From Massilia sp. BSC265 (GTDB lineage Bacteria; Pseudomonadota; Gammaproteobacteria; Burkholderiales; Burkholderiaceae_D), in NCBI RefSeq assembly GCF_000740675.1, contig NZ_JPXI01000031.1, forward strand, positions 220,640-284,639: a DNA stretch of 64,000 nt. Reading direction: 5' to 3'. Both the position numbers and the translations under genes were made by a program. Positions 8,901-18,261 of this stretch are shown here, piece after piece (the stretch's first letter is position 1; each line of letters starts with the position of its first letter). Under the pieces are notes generated by a model. The model made no database searches. It worked only from the letters and a program-made list of their open reading frames with translations, and was not told the origin of the DNA.

Positions 8901-9212
8901 ATGTACGCGGTCATAAAAACCGGTGGCAAGCAATACAAAGTTGTCGCTGGCGAAAAACTCAAAGTAGAACAGATACCTGCTGACATTGGTTCCGAACTCA
9001 CCATCGATCAAGTTCTCGCGCTCGGCGCGGGCGACAGCATCAAGTTTGGTGCTCCGCTGGTCGAAGGTGCCTCGGTCCTGGTGAAAGTTGTTTCCCACGG
9101 TCGCCACGACAAGGTCCGCATCTTCAAGATGCGCCGTCGTAAGCACTACCAGAAGCGTCAGGGCCATCGCCAGAACTTCACCGAAATCCAGGTGGTGTCG
9201 ATCAACGGCTAA
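8901..9212 (+). CDS. rplU: 50S ribosomal protein L21
   Basis: A 103-residue L21. It starts [20 protein letters not shown] and ends with the conserved basic tail [21 protein letters not shown]21 binds 23S rRNA domain VI in the large subunit. The ATG has GATGAGG upstream and a strong promoter at 8793-8821. It is the first gene of the usual rplU-rpmA-obgE operon, with 43 bases to rpmA. Confidence 0.98.
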   Translation: MYAVIKTGGKQYKVVAGEKLKVEQIPADIGSELTIDQVLALGAGDSIKFGAPLVEGASVLVKVVSHGRHDKVRIFKMRRRKHYQKRQGHRQNFTEIQVVSING

Positions 9213-9255
9213 TCGCCGTCTGATTCACCAAGTTCATTCATCAAGGAGCAAATAA

Positions 9256-9528
9256 ATGGCACACAAAAAAGGTGGCGGTACTACCCGCAACGGCCGTGAC
9301 TCAGAAAGCAAACGCCTTGGCGTGAAAGTCTACGGCGGCCAGGCGATCAACGCCGGCGGCATCATCATCCGTCAACGCGGCACCCCGGTGCGCGCTGGCG
9401 CCAACGTCGGCACCGGCAAGGACCACACCCTGTTCGCGCTGGTCGACGGTACCGTCAAGTTCGTCAAGCAAGGCGTCGGCTCGAAGCAGTACGTGACCGT
9501 CGTTGCTAGCGAAGCAGTCGCAGCCTAA
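9256..9528 (+). CDS. rpmA: 50S ribosomal protein L27
   Basis: A 90-residue L27 beginning [20 protein letters not shown]. It has the proteobacterial form with no cleaved N-terminal extension, so the basic tail can reach the peptidyl-transferase centre. Conserved [20 protein letters not shown] follows at about residues 36-55. AAGGAG lies upstream of the ATG. It is the second gene of the operon; two hairpins (9543-9562 and 9590-9616) follow before obgE. Confidence 0.98.
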   Translation: MAHKKGGGTTRNGRDSESKRLGVKVYGGQAINAGGIIIRQRGTPVRAGANVGTGKDHTLFALVDGTVKFVKQGVGSKQYVTVVASEAVAA

Positions 9529-9542
9529 GTCATTAGGTCATC

Positions 9543-9616
9543 GCGCCGCCTTCGAGCGGCGCTCTTTGTAAGGCGCAAGCCTTCCATCGAAAGGCTCTGC
9601 CCAAGGTAGGGCCTTT
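9543..9616 (+). terminator. Tandem hairpins between rpmA and obgE
   Basis: The first stem is GCGCCGC (9543-9549) with GCGGCGC (9556-9562), followed by TCTTTGT. The second pairs AAAGGC (9590-9595) with GCCTTT (9611-9616), running into TTTTTAGTTTTTAT. The second looks like a usable intrinsic terminator and would reduce read-through into obgE. Confidence 0.6.
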
Positions 9617-9620
9617 TTAG

Positions 9621-10751
<1,131 letters not shown>

Positions 10752-10752
10752 G

Positions 10753-11163
10753 TTGAGTGCAGCTGTGCTGAACCGCAGCTGGCTGCGCAGCCAGCTGCTG
10801 CAAATCCTCGCCACCGCCAGTTCGCTGGCGGCACTGGCGGCCATGCTCGATCCCGACCGTATCGCGTCGGCGATGGGCATTTTTCTGGTCGGCGTGAACG
10901 GCTACAGCCAGTTCTACGCCATCTACGTGGGCATGCGCCTCGCTACCGCGATGCTGGCGCTGCTGGCATCGAGACAGGGCGACCAGCCCCTCCTCGTCGA
11001 CCTCACCGCATTGTTCCTCCTGGCCCAGCCGGCCGGGCGTCTCGTCGCCGCTTTCGCGATCGGGCTGCCGAAGGGGGTATTATTAGCAGTCTGCGCGGTC
11101 GAGTTGTTGGCAGGACTTTCCCTGCTGGCCTTACGGCCGCGAGGAAAATTCCTGTCACCATGA
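10753..11163 (+). CDS. DUF4345-like small membrane protein
   Basis: A 136-residue hydrophobic protein with about four predicted membrane segments. The stretch [20 protein letters not shown] followed by a late [20 protein letters not shown] matches my recollection of the DUF4345 pattern; the function of this family is unknown. The chosen start is the TTG at 10753, directly after the obgE stop; a GTG at 10765 is possible, and the longer frame overlapping obgE is unlikely. The end overlaps proB by ATGA, so it sits in the same transcript as obgE and proB. Confidence 0.65.
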   Translation: MSAAVLNRSWLRSQLLQILATASSLAALAAMLDPDRIASAMGIFLVGVNGYSQFYAIYVGMRLATAMLALLASRQGDQPLLVDLTALFLLAQPAGRLVAAFAIGLPKGVLLAVCAVELLAGLSLLALRPRGKFLSP

Positions 11164-12290
11164 ACTCACTTGCCCACTCCACGCTCCAGCAAGCTTCCCG
11201 CATCATCGTCAAGGTCGGTTCCTCGCTCGTCACGGACGAGGGCAGGGGCCTGGACCACACCGCTATCGCCCGCTGGGCGGCCCAGATCGCCGCACTGCGC
11301 GGCCTCGGCAAGGAAGTCGTGCTCGTGTCGTCCGGCGCAATCGCCGAAGGCATGCTGCGCCTGGGCTTCGCGGCACGGCCGACCGACATCCATGAACTGC
11401 AGGCCTGCGCCGCCGTGGGCCAGATGGGCCTGGCGCAGATCTACGAGACCAGTTTCCGTACCCACGGCATCGGCACAGCCCAGGTGCTGCTGACCCACGC
11501 CGACCTGGCCGACCGCGAGCGCTACCTGAACGCGCGTTCGACGCTCACCACCCTGCTGCGCCTGGGCGTGGTCCCGATCATCAACGAGAACGATACGGTC
11601 GTCACCGACGAGATCAAGTTCGGCGACAATGACACGCTCGGCGCCTTGGTGGCCAATTTGATCGAAGCCGACGCGCTGGTAATTTTGACCGACCAGCGCG
11701 GCCTGTATTCGAGCGATCCGCGCAAGGATCCGAATGCGCAACTGATCCAGGAAGCCCAGGCGGGCGACCCGGCACTGGAAGCGATGGCCGGCGGCGCCGG
11801 CTCCAGCATCGGGCGCGGCGGCATGCTGACCAAGGTGCTCGCCGCCAAGCGCGCGGCGCGCTCGGGCGCCCACACCATCATCGCCTGGGGCCGCGAAGAG
11901 AACGTCCTGGGCCGCCTGGCAGCCGGCGAGGCCATCGGCACCCAGCTCACGGCGGCAACCGGCCGCCTGACCGCGCGCCGCCAGTGGATGATCGACCACC
12001 TCCATACCACCGGCGAAGTCGTGATCGATGCGGGTGCGGTGCAGAAGCTGACCAACGAGGGGAAATCGCTGCTGCCGATCGGGGTGGTCGCGGTGCGCGG
12101 CGAGTTCGGGCGCGGGCAGGTGATTACCTGCATCGACGAGGCGGGCAAGCCGCTGGCGCGCGGGCTGACCAACTACACCAGCAGCGAAGTGCGGCGCATC
12201 ATGCGCCATTCGTCGGCCGAGATCGAGCGCATCCTGGGTTATGTCGAGGGGCCGGAACTGGTCCACCGCGACAATCTCGTGTTGCTGTAG
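11160..12290 (+). CDS. proB: Glutamate 5-kinase
   Basis: A 376-residue enzyme that phosphorylates glutamate in the first step of proline synthesis. An amino-acid-kinase domain covers about residues 10-260 ([43 protein letters not shown]). A C-terminal PUA domain (about 285-370) is present, as in E. coli ProB. The ATG overlaps the upstream stop (ATGA at 11160-11163). proA is not adjacent. A palindromic repeat and a terminator follow the stop codon. Confidence 0.97.
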   Translation: MNSLAHSTLQQASRIIVKVGSSLVTDEGRGLDHTAIARWAAQIAALRGLGKEVVLVSSGAIAEGMLRLGFAARPTDIHELQACAAVGQMGLAQIYETSFRTHGIGTAQVLLTHADLADRERYLNARSTLTTLLRLGVVPIINENDTVVTDEIKFGDNDTLGALVANLIEADALVILTDQRGLYSSDPRKDPNAQLIQEAQAGDPALEAMAGGAGSSIGRGGMLTKVLAAKRAARSGAHTIIAWGREENVLGRLAAGEAIGTQLTAATGRLTARRQWMIDHLHTTGEVVIDAGAVQKLTNEGKSLLPIGVVAVRGEFGRGQVITCIDEAGKPLARGLTNYTSSEVRRIMRHSSAEIERILGYVEGPELVHRDNLVLL

Positions 12291-12295
12291 GGGGG

Positions 12296-12341
12296 GATCT
12301 AGTCCGGTGGACTAGATCACGGTCCAGTGGGCCAGATCACG
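12296..12341. repeat. Dispersed palindromic element, copy 1 (double, degenerate)
   Basis: A perfect 10-base inverted repeat GATCTAGTCC (12296-12305) and GGACTAGATC (12309-12318) with a GGT loop is followed at once by a truncated second unit, GGTCCAGTGGGCCAGATCAC. It shares the GATC-x-GGTCC-N3-GGACC-x-GATC plan with copies at 20764-20792 and 29926-29960. It starts six bases after the proB stop. Confidence 0.75.
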
Positions 12342-12371
12342 CTCTGCCGACCGCCCTACGGTAAGATGCAT

Positions 12372-12397
12372 AACGCGCCGCGGTTGGCGCGTTTTTT
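12372..12397 (+). terminator. Rho-independent terminator of proB
   Basis: The stem AACGCGCC (12372-12379) and GGCGCGTT (12386-12393) is followed by a T run to 12397. Confidence 0.8.
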
Positions 12398-12411
12398 CAC
12401 TCACGGAGCCC

Positions 12412-12774
12412 ATGAACACCACTTCCCCCCTCGCCGTCGTCCAGGCGCAGCTCGACGCCTACAATGCCAAGGACCTCGACGCGCTGATGCGCACCTACGC
12501 CCCCGACGCCCAGCAGTTCTCTCTGCATGGCGCGCTGCTGGCGCAAGGTCATGACCAGATCCGCCTGCGCTACCAGGAGCGCTTTGCGGAACCCGAGCTG
12601 CACGCCCGCCTTTTGAACCGCTCCGTACTCGGCAACTTCGTCACCGACCTCGAGATCGTGACCCGCAACTTCCCGGAAGGCCGGGGCACGGTGGAGATGC
12701 TGTGCGTGTACGAGGTGGTGGACGGGCGCATCGTGCGCGCCTCGTTCGCTACCGGCGAAAAACGGCTCGGCTGA
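12412..12774 (+). CDS. NTF2-like / SnoaL-like small protein
   Basis: A 120-residue protein with the NTF2-like (SnoaL, ketosteroid-isomerase-like) pattern: an N-terminal helix with VQAQLDAYNAKDLDALMRTY, AQQFSLHG, and a final strand VYEVVDGRIVRASF. Members are small cone-shaped domains with very different activities; steroid isomerase residues cannot be assigned. GGAG precedes the ATG. It is monocistronic, just after the proB terminator and convergent with nth, from which it is separated by five bases. Confidence 0.8.
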   Translation: MNTTSPLAVVQAQLDAYNAKDLDALMRTYAPDAQQFSLHGALLAQGHDQIRLRYQERFAEPELHARLLNRSVLGNFVTDLEIVTRNFPEGRGTVEMLCVYEVVDGRIVRASFATGEKRLG

Positions 12775-12779
12775 GGCGA

Positions 12780-13472
12780 TCAGGCCAGTTCGGCCGCCTG
12801 TACCGCGGCCTGCACCGCAGGATCCATCACGCCGGCCGGCGCCGGCGTCTTTTCCTTGTATTCGCACAGGTCCACGATCAGGCAGTTCCAGCACTTCGGC
12901 TTGCGCGCCACGCAGGTGTAGCGGCCGTGCAGGATCAGCCAGTGGTGGGCGTCGTGCAGGAAGTCCTTGGGCACGAACTTGAGCAGCTTCTGCTCGACGA
13001 TGTCGACGTTCTTGCCCGGTGCGATTTTGGTGCGATTCGAGACCCGGAAGATGTGGGTGTCGACCGCCATGGTCGGTTCCCCGAAGGCCGTGTTGAGCAC
13101 CACGTTGGCGGTCTTGCGGCCCACGCCGGGCAGGGCTTCCAGCGCCTCGCGCGAGCGCGGTACCTCGCCGCCATGCTGCTCCACCAGGATCCGGCAGGTC
13201 GCCATGACATTGGCGGCCTTGGTGTTGTACAGGCCGATGGTCGAGATATAGGACTTGAGTTCGTCCAGGCCCAGGTCGAGGATTGCCCGCGGCGTGTTCG
13301 CCACCGGATAGAGGCGGCGCGTGGCCTTGTTGACGCCGACGTCGGTCGACTGCGCGGACAGCAGCACCGCGATCAGGAGTTCGAAGGGCGTGGTGAATTC
13401 GAGCTCGGTGGTCGGCTTCGGATTGGCCGTGCGAAAGCGCGTGAAAATTTCTAAACGTTTGGCCGGGTTCAT
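12780..13472 (-). CDS. nth: Endonuclease III
   Basis: A 230-residue base-excision-repair DNA glycosylase/AP lyase for oxidised pyrimidines. The helix-hairpin-helix LPGVGRKTANVVL carries the catalytic lysine, VDTHIFR holds the catalytic aspartate, and the [4Fe-4S] cluster motif C-x6-C-x2-C-x5-C is intact (CVARKPKCWNCLIVDLC). A tail of about 17 residues beyond the cluster is longer than in E. coli Nth (211 residues). It lies nine bases downstream of rsxB and is probably co-transcribed with it. Confidence 0.97.
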   Translation of the reverse strand: MNPAKRLEIFTRFRTANPKPTTELEFTTPFELLIAVLLSAQSTDVGVNKATRRLYPVANTPRAILDLGLDELKSYISTIGLYNTKAANVMATCRILVEQHGGEVPRSREALEALPGVGRKTANVVLNTAFGEPTMAVDTHIFRVSNRTKIAPGKNVDIVEQKLLKFVPKDFLHDAHHWLILHGRYTCVARKPKCWNCLIVDLCEYKEKTPAPAGVMDPAVQAAVQAAELA

Positions 13473-13481
13473 CAGTTTTGC

Positions 13482-14186
13482 TTACGTTTTGTCTGGCGAA
13501 TTGCCCGCCGCCTTCAGGCGCGCCCGTTCCATCGCCGCGGCGATGATGGCGCGCTTGCGCTCCTTCTCCGCCAGTTCTTCCGGCGTATTGGTCACTTCCG
13601 CCGTCACGGCGCGCATCTTTTCCAGCGCCTTGGCGGCCAGGCGCGCGTCGTTTTCTTCCCTCTCGCGGCGCAGGCGCTCGGTGCGGAAGTCATGGCGGCT
13701 TCGTGCCGCGTCGGCGGCTTCCTGCGACCATGCGGCCCAGCCGGTTTCGAGCGTGACGGGCACCATCGAGATGCAGTCGACCGGGCAGGGCGCCACGCAC
13801 AGATCGCAGCCGGTGCACAGGCTCGGCAGGATGGTGTGCATCTGCTTGGCCGCGCCCATGATGGCGTCCACCGGGCAGGCCTGGATGCACAGCGTGCAGC
13901 CGATGCAGAGCGATTCGTCGATGAAGGCGACCGGGCGCGGGCGCTCGATGCCGTTGGCCGGATTGAGCGGAATGACCGGACGCCCGGTAACGGCGGACAG
14001 GCGGCGCACGCCCTCCATGCCGCCGGGCGGGCACTGGTTGATCTCGGCTTCGCCGCGCGCGATCGCTTCCGCATACGGACGGCATGCGGGATAGCCGCAC
14101 TTCGTGCATTGCGTCTGCGGCAGTGCGTCTTCGATCAGGTCGGCGAGGGTCTTGGTCACGGTGCGATGAACGGGTAAAAGCGACAT
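13482..14186 (-). CDS. rsxB: RsxB/RnfB-type electron transport protein (orphan)
   Basis: A 234-residue iron-sulfur protein. A four-cysteine [4Fe-4S] domain comes first (C27, C30, C35, C52), then two ferredoxin clusters (C94/97/100/104 and C124/127/130/134), then a charged helical tail of about 90 residues. E. coli RsxB starts with a membrane anchor; here there is no hydrophobic N-terminus, so the protein is probably soluble. None of rsxA, C, D, G or E is present, yet nth follows as in the E. coli rsx-nth cluster. It may serve as a general ferredoxin-like carrier; its partner is unknown. Confidence 0.9.
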   Translation of the reverse strand: MSLLPVHRTVTKTLADLIEDALPQTQCTKCGYPACRPYAEAIARGEAEINQCPPGGMEGVRRLSAVTGRPVIPLNPANGIERPRPVAFIDESLCIGCTLCIQACPVDAIMGAAKQMHTILPSLCTGCDLCVAPCPVDCISMVPVTLETGWAAWSQEAADAARSRHDFRTERLRREREENDARLAAKALEKMRAVTAEVTNTPEELAEKERKRAIIAAAMERARLKAAGNSPDKT

Positions 14187-14293
14187 TATCCGCCAAAACC
14201 GGGGGAGACGCGAAGTTGCCCTGCGTGCTGGAGCGAACAGACTGCCGTGTCCGTGCGTGCTGTACTGGAGCCTCGACGCTGAACGGAGGTCAC

Positions 14294-14629
14294 ATGAACA
14301 AACTCATCGTACCGGTACTCGTTGCCGTGGTGCTGGCCGGTGGCGCCGCGGCCCAGGCGCACCAGCGCGGCGAACAGGAAGCGCGTGCGCAGCAGGCGAA
14401 GCAGGCCGCCAAGGCCGGCCCTTATCGCAGCGTGGAGTCCAGCGGCCAGCTCAAGCGCGGCGAGCAGCTGCCGCCACGTTACCGGACCCATCATTTCGTG
14501 GTGGAGAACTGGAAGGCGCATCGCCTGACGGAGCCGCCGCCGGGGCACCAGTGGGTGCAGGCGGGGAGCGATTTTGCGATGGTGGCGATTGCAACCGGGG
14601 TGGTGCAGGAGGTGCTGGTGGGGCGGTGA
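14294..14629 (+). CDS. RcnB-like small periplasmic protein
   Basis: A 111-residue protein with a signal peptide ([20 protein letters not shown]). It is followed by a charged linker and an RcnB-like domain: [20 protein letters not shown], then [20 protein letters not shown] near the C-terminus. E. coli RcnB is a periplasmic nickel/cobalt homeostasis factor, but most relatives are uncharacterised and no efflux gene lies here. The ATG at 14294 has GGAGGT at 14285-14290. It faces phaZ across a shared bidirectional terminator. Confidence 0.78.
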   Translation: MNKLIVPVLVAVVLAGGAAAQAHQRGEQEARAQQAKQAAKAGPYRSVESSGQLKRGEQLPPRYRTHHFVVENWKAHRLTEPPPGHQWVQAGSDFAMVAIATGVVQEVLVGR

Positions 14630-14653
14630 AACGAGACCGCAGCCCCAAACAAG

Positions 14654-14680
14654 AATGCCGGAGCAAGCTCCGGCATTTTT
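14654..14680. terminator. Bidirectional terminator between RcnB-like gene and phaZ
   Basis: A perfect 11-base stem AATGCCGGAGC (14654-14664) and GCTCCGGCATT (14667-14677) with an AA loop. A T run follows on the plus strand and CTTGTTT on the minus strand, so it can serve both convergent genes. Confidence 0.85.
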
Positions 14681-14687
14681 ACGTCAA

Positions 14688-15923
14688 TCAGGCATGCGCC
14701 CGGATGAATTCCCCGATCTTCGGGCAGATGATCTCGCGCCAGCGGCGGCCCGAGAAGATGCCGTAGTGGCCGCACTTGGGCGCCACGAACTCCTGGTGCA
14801 TCTCCTTCGGGATGCCCGTGCACAGGTCGTGCGCGGCGCGGGTCTGGCCCAGGCCGGAGATGTCGTCCAGCTCGCCCTCGACAGTGAACAGCGCCACCGT
14901 CTTGATGTCCTGCGGACGCACCAGCTGGCCGCCGACTTCCCAGGTTCCCTTCGGCAGGCGGTGTTCCTGGAACACGGTCTTGATGGTCTCCAGGTAGTAC
15001 TCGGCCGGCATGTCGAGGACGGCGTTGTACTCGTCGTAGAACTGGCGGTGCGCTTCGGCCGAATCGTCGTCGCCGCGCACCAGGTGCTGGTAGAACTCGC
15101 GGTGGCTCTGGGCGTGGCGGCCCGGGTTCATCGCGATGAAGCCGGCATGCTGCAGGAAGCCCGGATAGACCTTGCGGCCGAAGCCCGGGTAGTTGCCCGG
15201 CACCGAGTAGATCACGGTGTTCTCGAACCACGAGAACGGTTTCTCGACCGCCAGGTCATTCACCGCGGTGGGCGACTTGCGCGGGTCGATCGGGCCGCCC
15301 ATCATCGTCATGGTCTTCGGCAGCTTGGGATCGTTGTTGGTCGCCATCAGCGAGATCGCCGCCAGCACCGGCACGGTCGGCTGGCACACCGAGATCACGT
15401 GCACGTCCGGGCCGAGGTGGCGGATGAAGTCCTGGACGTAGTAGATGTAGTCGTCAAGGTGGAACGGACCCTTCGACAGCGGCACCATGCGCGCGTCGAT
15501 CCAGTCGGTGATGTAGACGTCATGCTCGACCAGCAGGGCGCGCACGGTGTCGCGCAGCAGGGTGGCATGGTGACCCGACAGGGGCGCGACGACCAGCACC
15601 TTCGGCTGCCCGAGCGCGGCAAAATCCTTGTCGCTCAGGTCTTTCTTGAAATGGATGAGCTTGCAGAACGGCTTTTCGACGGCCGTGCGCTCGATGATGC
15701 CGACGTCGGCATCATTGATACGCACGGTCTTGATGCCGAACGCCGGCTTTTCGTAATCCTTCCCCAGGCGGTACATCAGCTCGTAGCCGGCAGCGATACG
15801 CTGCGCGAACGGGGTGTGCGCGAACGGCGAAACGGGGTTGGAGAACAGTTTCGACGACGCATCTGCCCACTGCATCAGCGGGGTCAGGAAGGAGCGTTGC
15901 ATCTCGTGCAGTTGGTAAAGCAT
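14688..15923 (-). CDS. phaZ: Intracellular polyhydroxyalkanoate depolymerase
   Basis: A 411-residue enzyme that mobilises storage PHB/PHA granules. The motif VCQPTVPVLAA places the catalytic cysteine at C180, matching the cysteine-type active site of Ralstonia PhaZ1. The probable acid lies in VEGELDD and the histidine in KCGHYGIFSGR. It has no signal peptide, in keeping with action in the cytoplasm. I chose the ATG at 15923 (MLYQLHEMQR), with GAAGGAA upstream, over a 19-codon extension that lacks a site. A PHA-granule protein gene lies 4 kb away at 19957. A TATAAT at 15985-15980 is a candidate -10 element. Confidence 0.95.
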   Translation of the reverse strand: MLYQLHEMQRSFLTPLMQWADASSKLFSNPVSPFAHTPFAQRIAAGYELMYRLGKDYEKPAFGIKTVRINDADVGIIERTAVEKPFCKLIHFKKDLSDKDFAALGQPKVLVVAPLSGHHATLLRDTVRALLVEHDVYITDWIDARMVPLSKGPFHLDDYIYYVQDFIRHLGPDVHVISVCQPTVPVLAAISLMATNNDPKLPKTMTMMGGPIDPRKSPTAVNDLAVEKPFSWFENTVIYSVPGNYPGFGRKVYPGFLQHAGFIAMNPGRHAQSHREFYQHLVRGDDDSAEAHRQFYDEYNAVLDMPAEYYLETIKTVFQEHRLPKGTWEVGGQLVRPQDIKTVALFTVEGELDDISGLGQTRAAHDLCTGIPKEMHQEFVAPKCGHYGIFSGRRWREIICPKIGEFIRAHA

Positions 15924-16164
15924 AAATAATTCCTTCGGGTGGACTAGGCGTCGCAATCGATTGCGCATGCTCTCAGTCAATTATAGGGGATAGTGATTTA
16001 CTTGTGGAAACAGTCGTTTTCACTTCCCTTTATTCACAGACCAGTTGTAGCATATTTGTGCAATACCGCTCGGTGAAGCGGACCACATAAGCAGGTAGGC
16101 GCTGTCCGACACGGCTTTTCCGTTGCATCGGACTTACTGAACGCAGACGCGAGCGCCAATGAAA

Positions 16165-16198
16165 AATGCCGCCGAGCTTGCGCCGGGCGGCATTTTTT
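16165..16198. terminator. Terminator downstream of the ferredoxin-NADP reductase gene
   Basis: The stem AATGCCGCC (16165-16173) and GGCGGCATT (16186-16194) is flanked by AAAAA on one side and TTTTTT on the other. It is usable from either strand and lies past the minus-strand reductase gene. Confidence 0.75.
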
Positions 16199-16213
16199 AC
16201 CAGAAGGTAAAAA
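16194..16213. repeat. TTTTTACC-N4-GGTAAAAA hairpin abutting a stop codon
   Basis: A perfect inverted repeat of eight bases with an AGAA loop, directly adjoining the TGA of the reductase gene (16214-16216) and overlapping the T run of the neighbouring terminator. A second copy of the same design is at 43162-43183. Confidence 0.7.
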
Positions 16214-17311
16214 TCAGTCGAAGACCGGGGTCTCGACGCCGAGAATCTTGTGCAGTTTCGGCGAGGTCGTCGTGTACTGCATGTGGATCTTCTTGTCCGG
16301 GAAGATGTACGGCGCGGCGCCGAAGGCAGCCAGCGCGGCTTCGTGGAAGCCCGACAGGATCAGCTTCTTCTTGCCCGGGTAGGTGTTGATGTCGCCCACG
16401 GCGAAGATGCCCGGCACGTTGGTCTCGAACTTCTCGGTGTCCACGACCTTGAGCTGCTTGCGCTCGATGTCCAGGCCCCATTCGGCAATCGGGCCCAGCT
16501 TCGGCGACAGGCCGAAGAACACCAGCAGCATGTCCAGCGGTACGCGGCGGGTGACGCCGTCGGCGCCGGTGACCTTCACTTCGGTCAGCTTGCCGTCCGC
16601 TTCATCGAAGCCGGTGACCTGGCCGATGATCAGCTGCATCTCGTACTCGTCGCACAGGGCCTTCATCTTGGCCACCGAAGCCGGGGCCGCGCGGAAATCT
16701 TCGCGGCGGTGCAGCAGCACGACCGACTCGGCCTTGCTGACGAAGTTCAGGGCCCAGTCCAGGGCGGAGTCGCCGCCGCCGCAGATGACCAGATTCTTGC
16801 CTTCGAACAGCGCCGGATCCTTGACGCGGTAGAACAGCTGGCTGTTCTCGAATTTCTCGATGCCGTCGACCTTCATGGTGCGCGCCTGGAACGAGCCGAC
16901 GCCGGCAGCGATGAAGATGGTCTTGGTGATGAAGCGGGTCCCAAGCGAGGTCTCGACGTTGAAGCGGTTGTCTTCGCGGCGCTGGACGGTGGTCACTTCC
17001 TGGCCCAGGTGGAAGGTCGGCTCGAAGGGCTCGATCTGCTTGAGCAGGTTGTCGGTCAGTTCCTGGCCGGTGCACACCGGCACGGCCGGGATGTCGTAGA
17101 TCGGCTTGTCCGGATACAGTTCCACGCACTGGCCGCCGACAGCCGGCAGCGAATCGATGACGTGGGCCTTGATTTCGAGGAGGCCGAGTTCGAAGACCTG
17201 GAACAGGCCGACCGGACCGGCGCCGATGATCACGGCATCGGCGTCGATCGCGCCGGCGAACGAGCTGTTGGGAGCGATGCTGCCCGCTTCGTGGGAGGCA
17301 CTGATAGTCAT
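16214..17311 (-). CDS. Ferredoxin--NADP reductase, thioredoxin-reductase-like type
   Basis: A 365-residue flavoprotein of the TrxR-like FNR type (as in Bacillus YumC). The FAD motif is [19 protein letters not shown], the NADP motif is [18 protein letters not shown], and a second FAD segment is [15 protein letters not shown]. The CxxC redox pair of thioredoxin reductase is absent, which separates the two families. It would exchange electrons between NADPH and ferredoxin or flavodoxin. fdxA lies 140 bases upstream on the same strand and is a plausible partner (inference). Confidence 0.9.
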   Translation of the reverse strand: MTISASHEAGSIAPNSSFAGAIDADAVIIGAGPVGLFQVFELGLLEIKAHVIDSLPAVGGQCVELYPDKPIYDIPAVPVCTGQELTDNLLKQIEPFEPTFHLGQEVTTVQRREDNRFNVETSLGTRFITKTIFIAAGVGSFQARTMKVDGIEKFENSQLFYRVKDPALFEGKNLVICGGGDSALDWALNFVSKAESVVLLHRREDFRAAPASVAKMKALCDEYEMQLIIGQVTGFDEADGKLTEVKVTGADGVTRRVPLDMLLVFFGLSPKLGPIAEWGLDIERKQLKVVDTEKFETNVPGIFAVGDINTYPGKKKLILSGFHEAALAAFGAAPYIFPDKKIHMQYTTTSPKLHKILGVETPVFD

Positions 17312-17451
17312 GCGCTTAAACTTTCTGTGAATTATGGCTGTAGATGCGTGGCTGTAGACGCGTGGGTGTGGATGAGACGATGGCCGCTAGTGTGCCATGA
17401 TTGACGAACCTGCGCAGAAGGCGACCCCGGGCGGGGCCGCCCTTGTCGCGG

Positions 17452-17775
17452 TCAGCGGGCGAGCTGGTCCAGCTTGTCTTTGACGTCTTTCCACTCTTCG
17501 GCGTCGGGGAGCGCCGGCTTGGTCTTGGTGATCGATGGCCAGAAGCGCGCGAGATCCGCGTTCAGCTTGATGAACTGCTGCTGGTCGGACGGCACGTCTT
17601 CTTCCGCATAGATCGCGTTCACCGGGCACTCGGCCACGCAGACGGCGCAGTCGATGCATTCGTCAGGGTCGATGGCGAGGAAATTCGGGCCTTCCCGGAA
17701 ACAATCTACCGGGCATACATCGACGCAGTCGGTGTAGCGACAACGGATGCACGATTCGGTGACAACGTGGGTCAT
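17452..17775 (-). CDS. fdxA: 7Fe ferredoxin FdxA
   Basis: A 107-residue cytoplasmic electron carrier with one [3Fe-4S] and one [4Fe-4S] cluster. The cysteines are C9, C12, C17, C21 and C25, then C40, C43, C46 and C50. The spacing [18 protein letters not shown] is the Azotobacter FdI type. A long non-cluster C-terminal extension (about residues 60-107) is normal for this family. It lies next to a ferredoxin-NADP reductase gene. The region upstream to 17978 is AT-rich and probably carries its promoter. Confidence 0.95.
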   Translation of the reverse strand: MTHVVTESCIRCRYTDCVDVCPVDCFREGPNFLAIDPDECIDCAVCVAECPVNAIYAEEDVPSDQQQFIKLNADLARFWPSITKTKPALPDAEEWKDVKDKLDQLAR

Positions 17776-17978
17776 AACAGTCCTATTAGTTGTTGAAGTG
17801 TCGCGGCACCGGGCGCTGCGTGGGCCGGCGGGACTTGCAAAGCACTGTATTTTAGGGCAATTCGGGTTTTCCTACAAATCAGGCTTATACACAATATATA
17901 TAAGCAAATGTGGACCGCGATGGCGTGCCGCGGCGGCCATCCACGGTCCGGACTTGCTCTTTGCCGCACACGTAACGC

Positions 17979-18254
17979 TCATGCGCTGGTCCTGAGCCGG
18001 TCGAGCAGGGCCTGCCAGTCGCCGCCGCTGCCGTCCTCGCGCAGGAATACGGTATGGCAGCGCGGGCCGTCCTCGACCGTGATCTCCCAGCGCGGCAGGT
18101 CGGCCCCGAGCGGGCAGCTGGGCGATGCCGAGAAGAAGTCGAGCCGTTGCAGGAGATCCTCGAAATCGCCGCCGCCGGGGTGGGCGGCGGTGTCGAGGTC
18201 GTAGGCTTCGGCCAGCCCGGCGAAACCGCCGCAGGCGCGGGCGCTGATTTTCAT
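17979..18254 (-). CDS. Emfourin-like protealysin inhibitor
   Basis: A 91-residue protein with the features I know for emfourin, the proteinaceous inhibitor of protealysin-like M4 proteases: MKI start, GGFAGL near residues 9-14, a central acidic segment, then a strand RWEITVEDGPRCHTVFLRE. No signal peptide is present. It begins eight bases after the TGA of the protease gene with no Shine-Dalgarno sequence of its own, which suggests coupled re-initiation so that inhibitor is made with enzyme. The family assignment rests on pattern and context, not on a search. Confidence 0.75.
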   Translation of the reverse strand: MKISARACGGFAGLAEAYDLDTAAHPGGGDFEDLLQRLDFFSASPSCPLGADLPRWEITVEDGPRCHTVFLREDGSGGDWQALLDRLRTSA

Positions 18255-18261
18255 GTGGATT

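Noticed and set aside
12412..12774. Steroid delta-isomerase assignment for the NTF2-like protein
   Set aside because: The fold pattern fits, but the catalytic Tyr/Asp arrangement cannot be identified, so only the superfamily is claimed.
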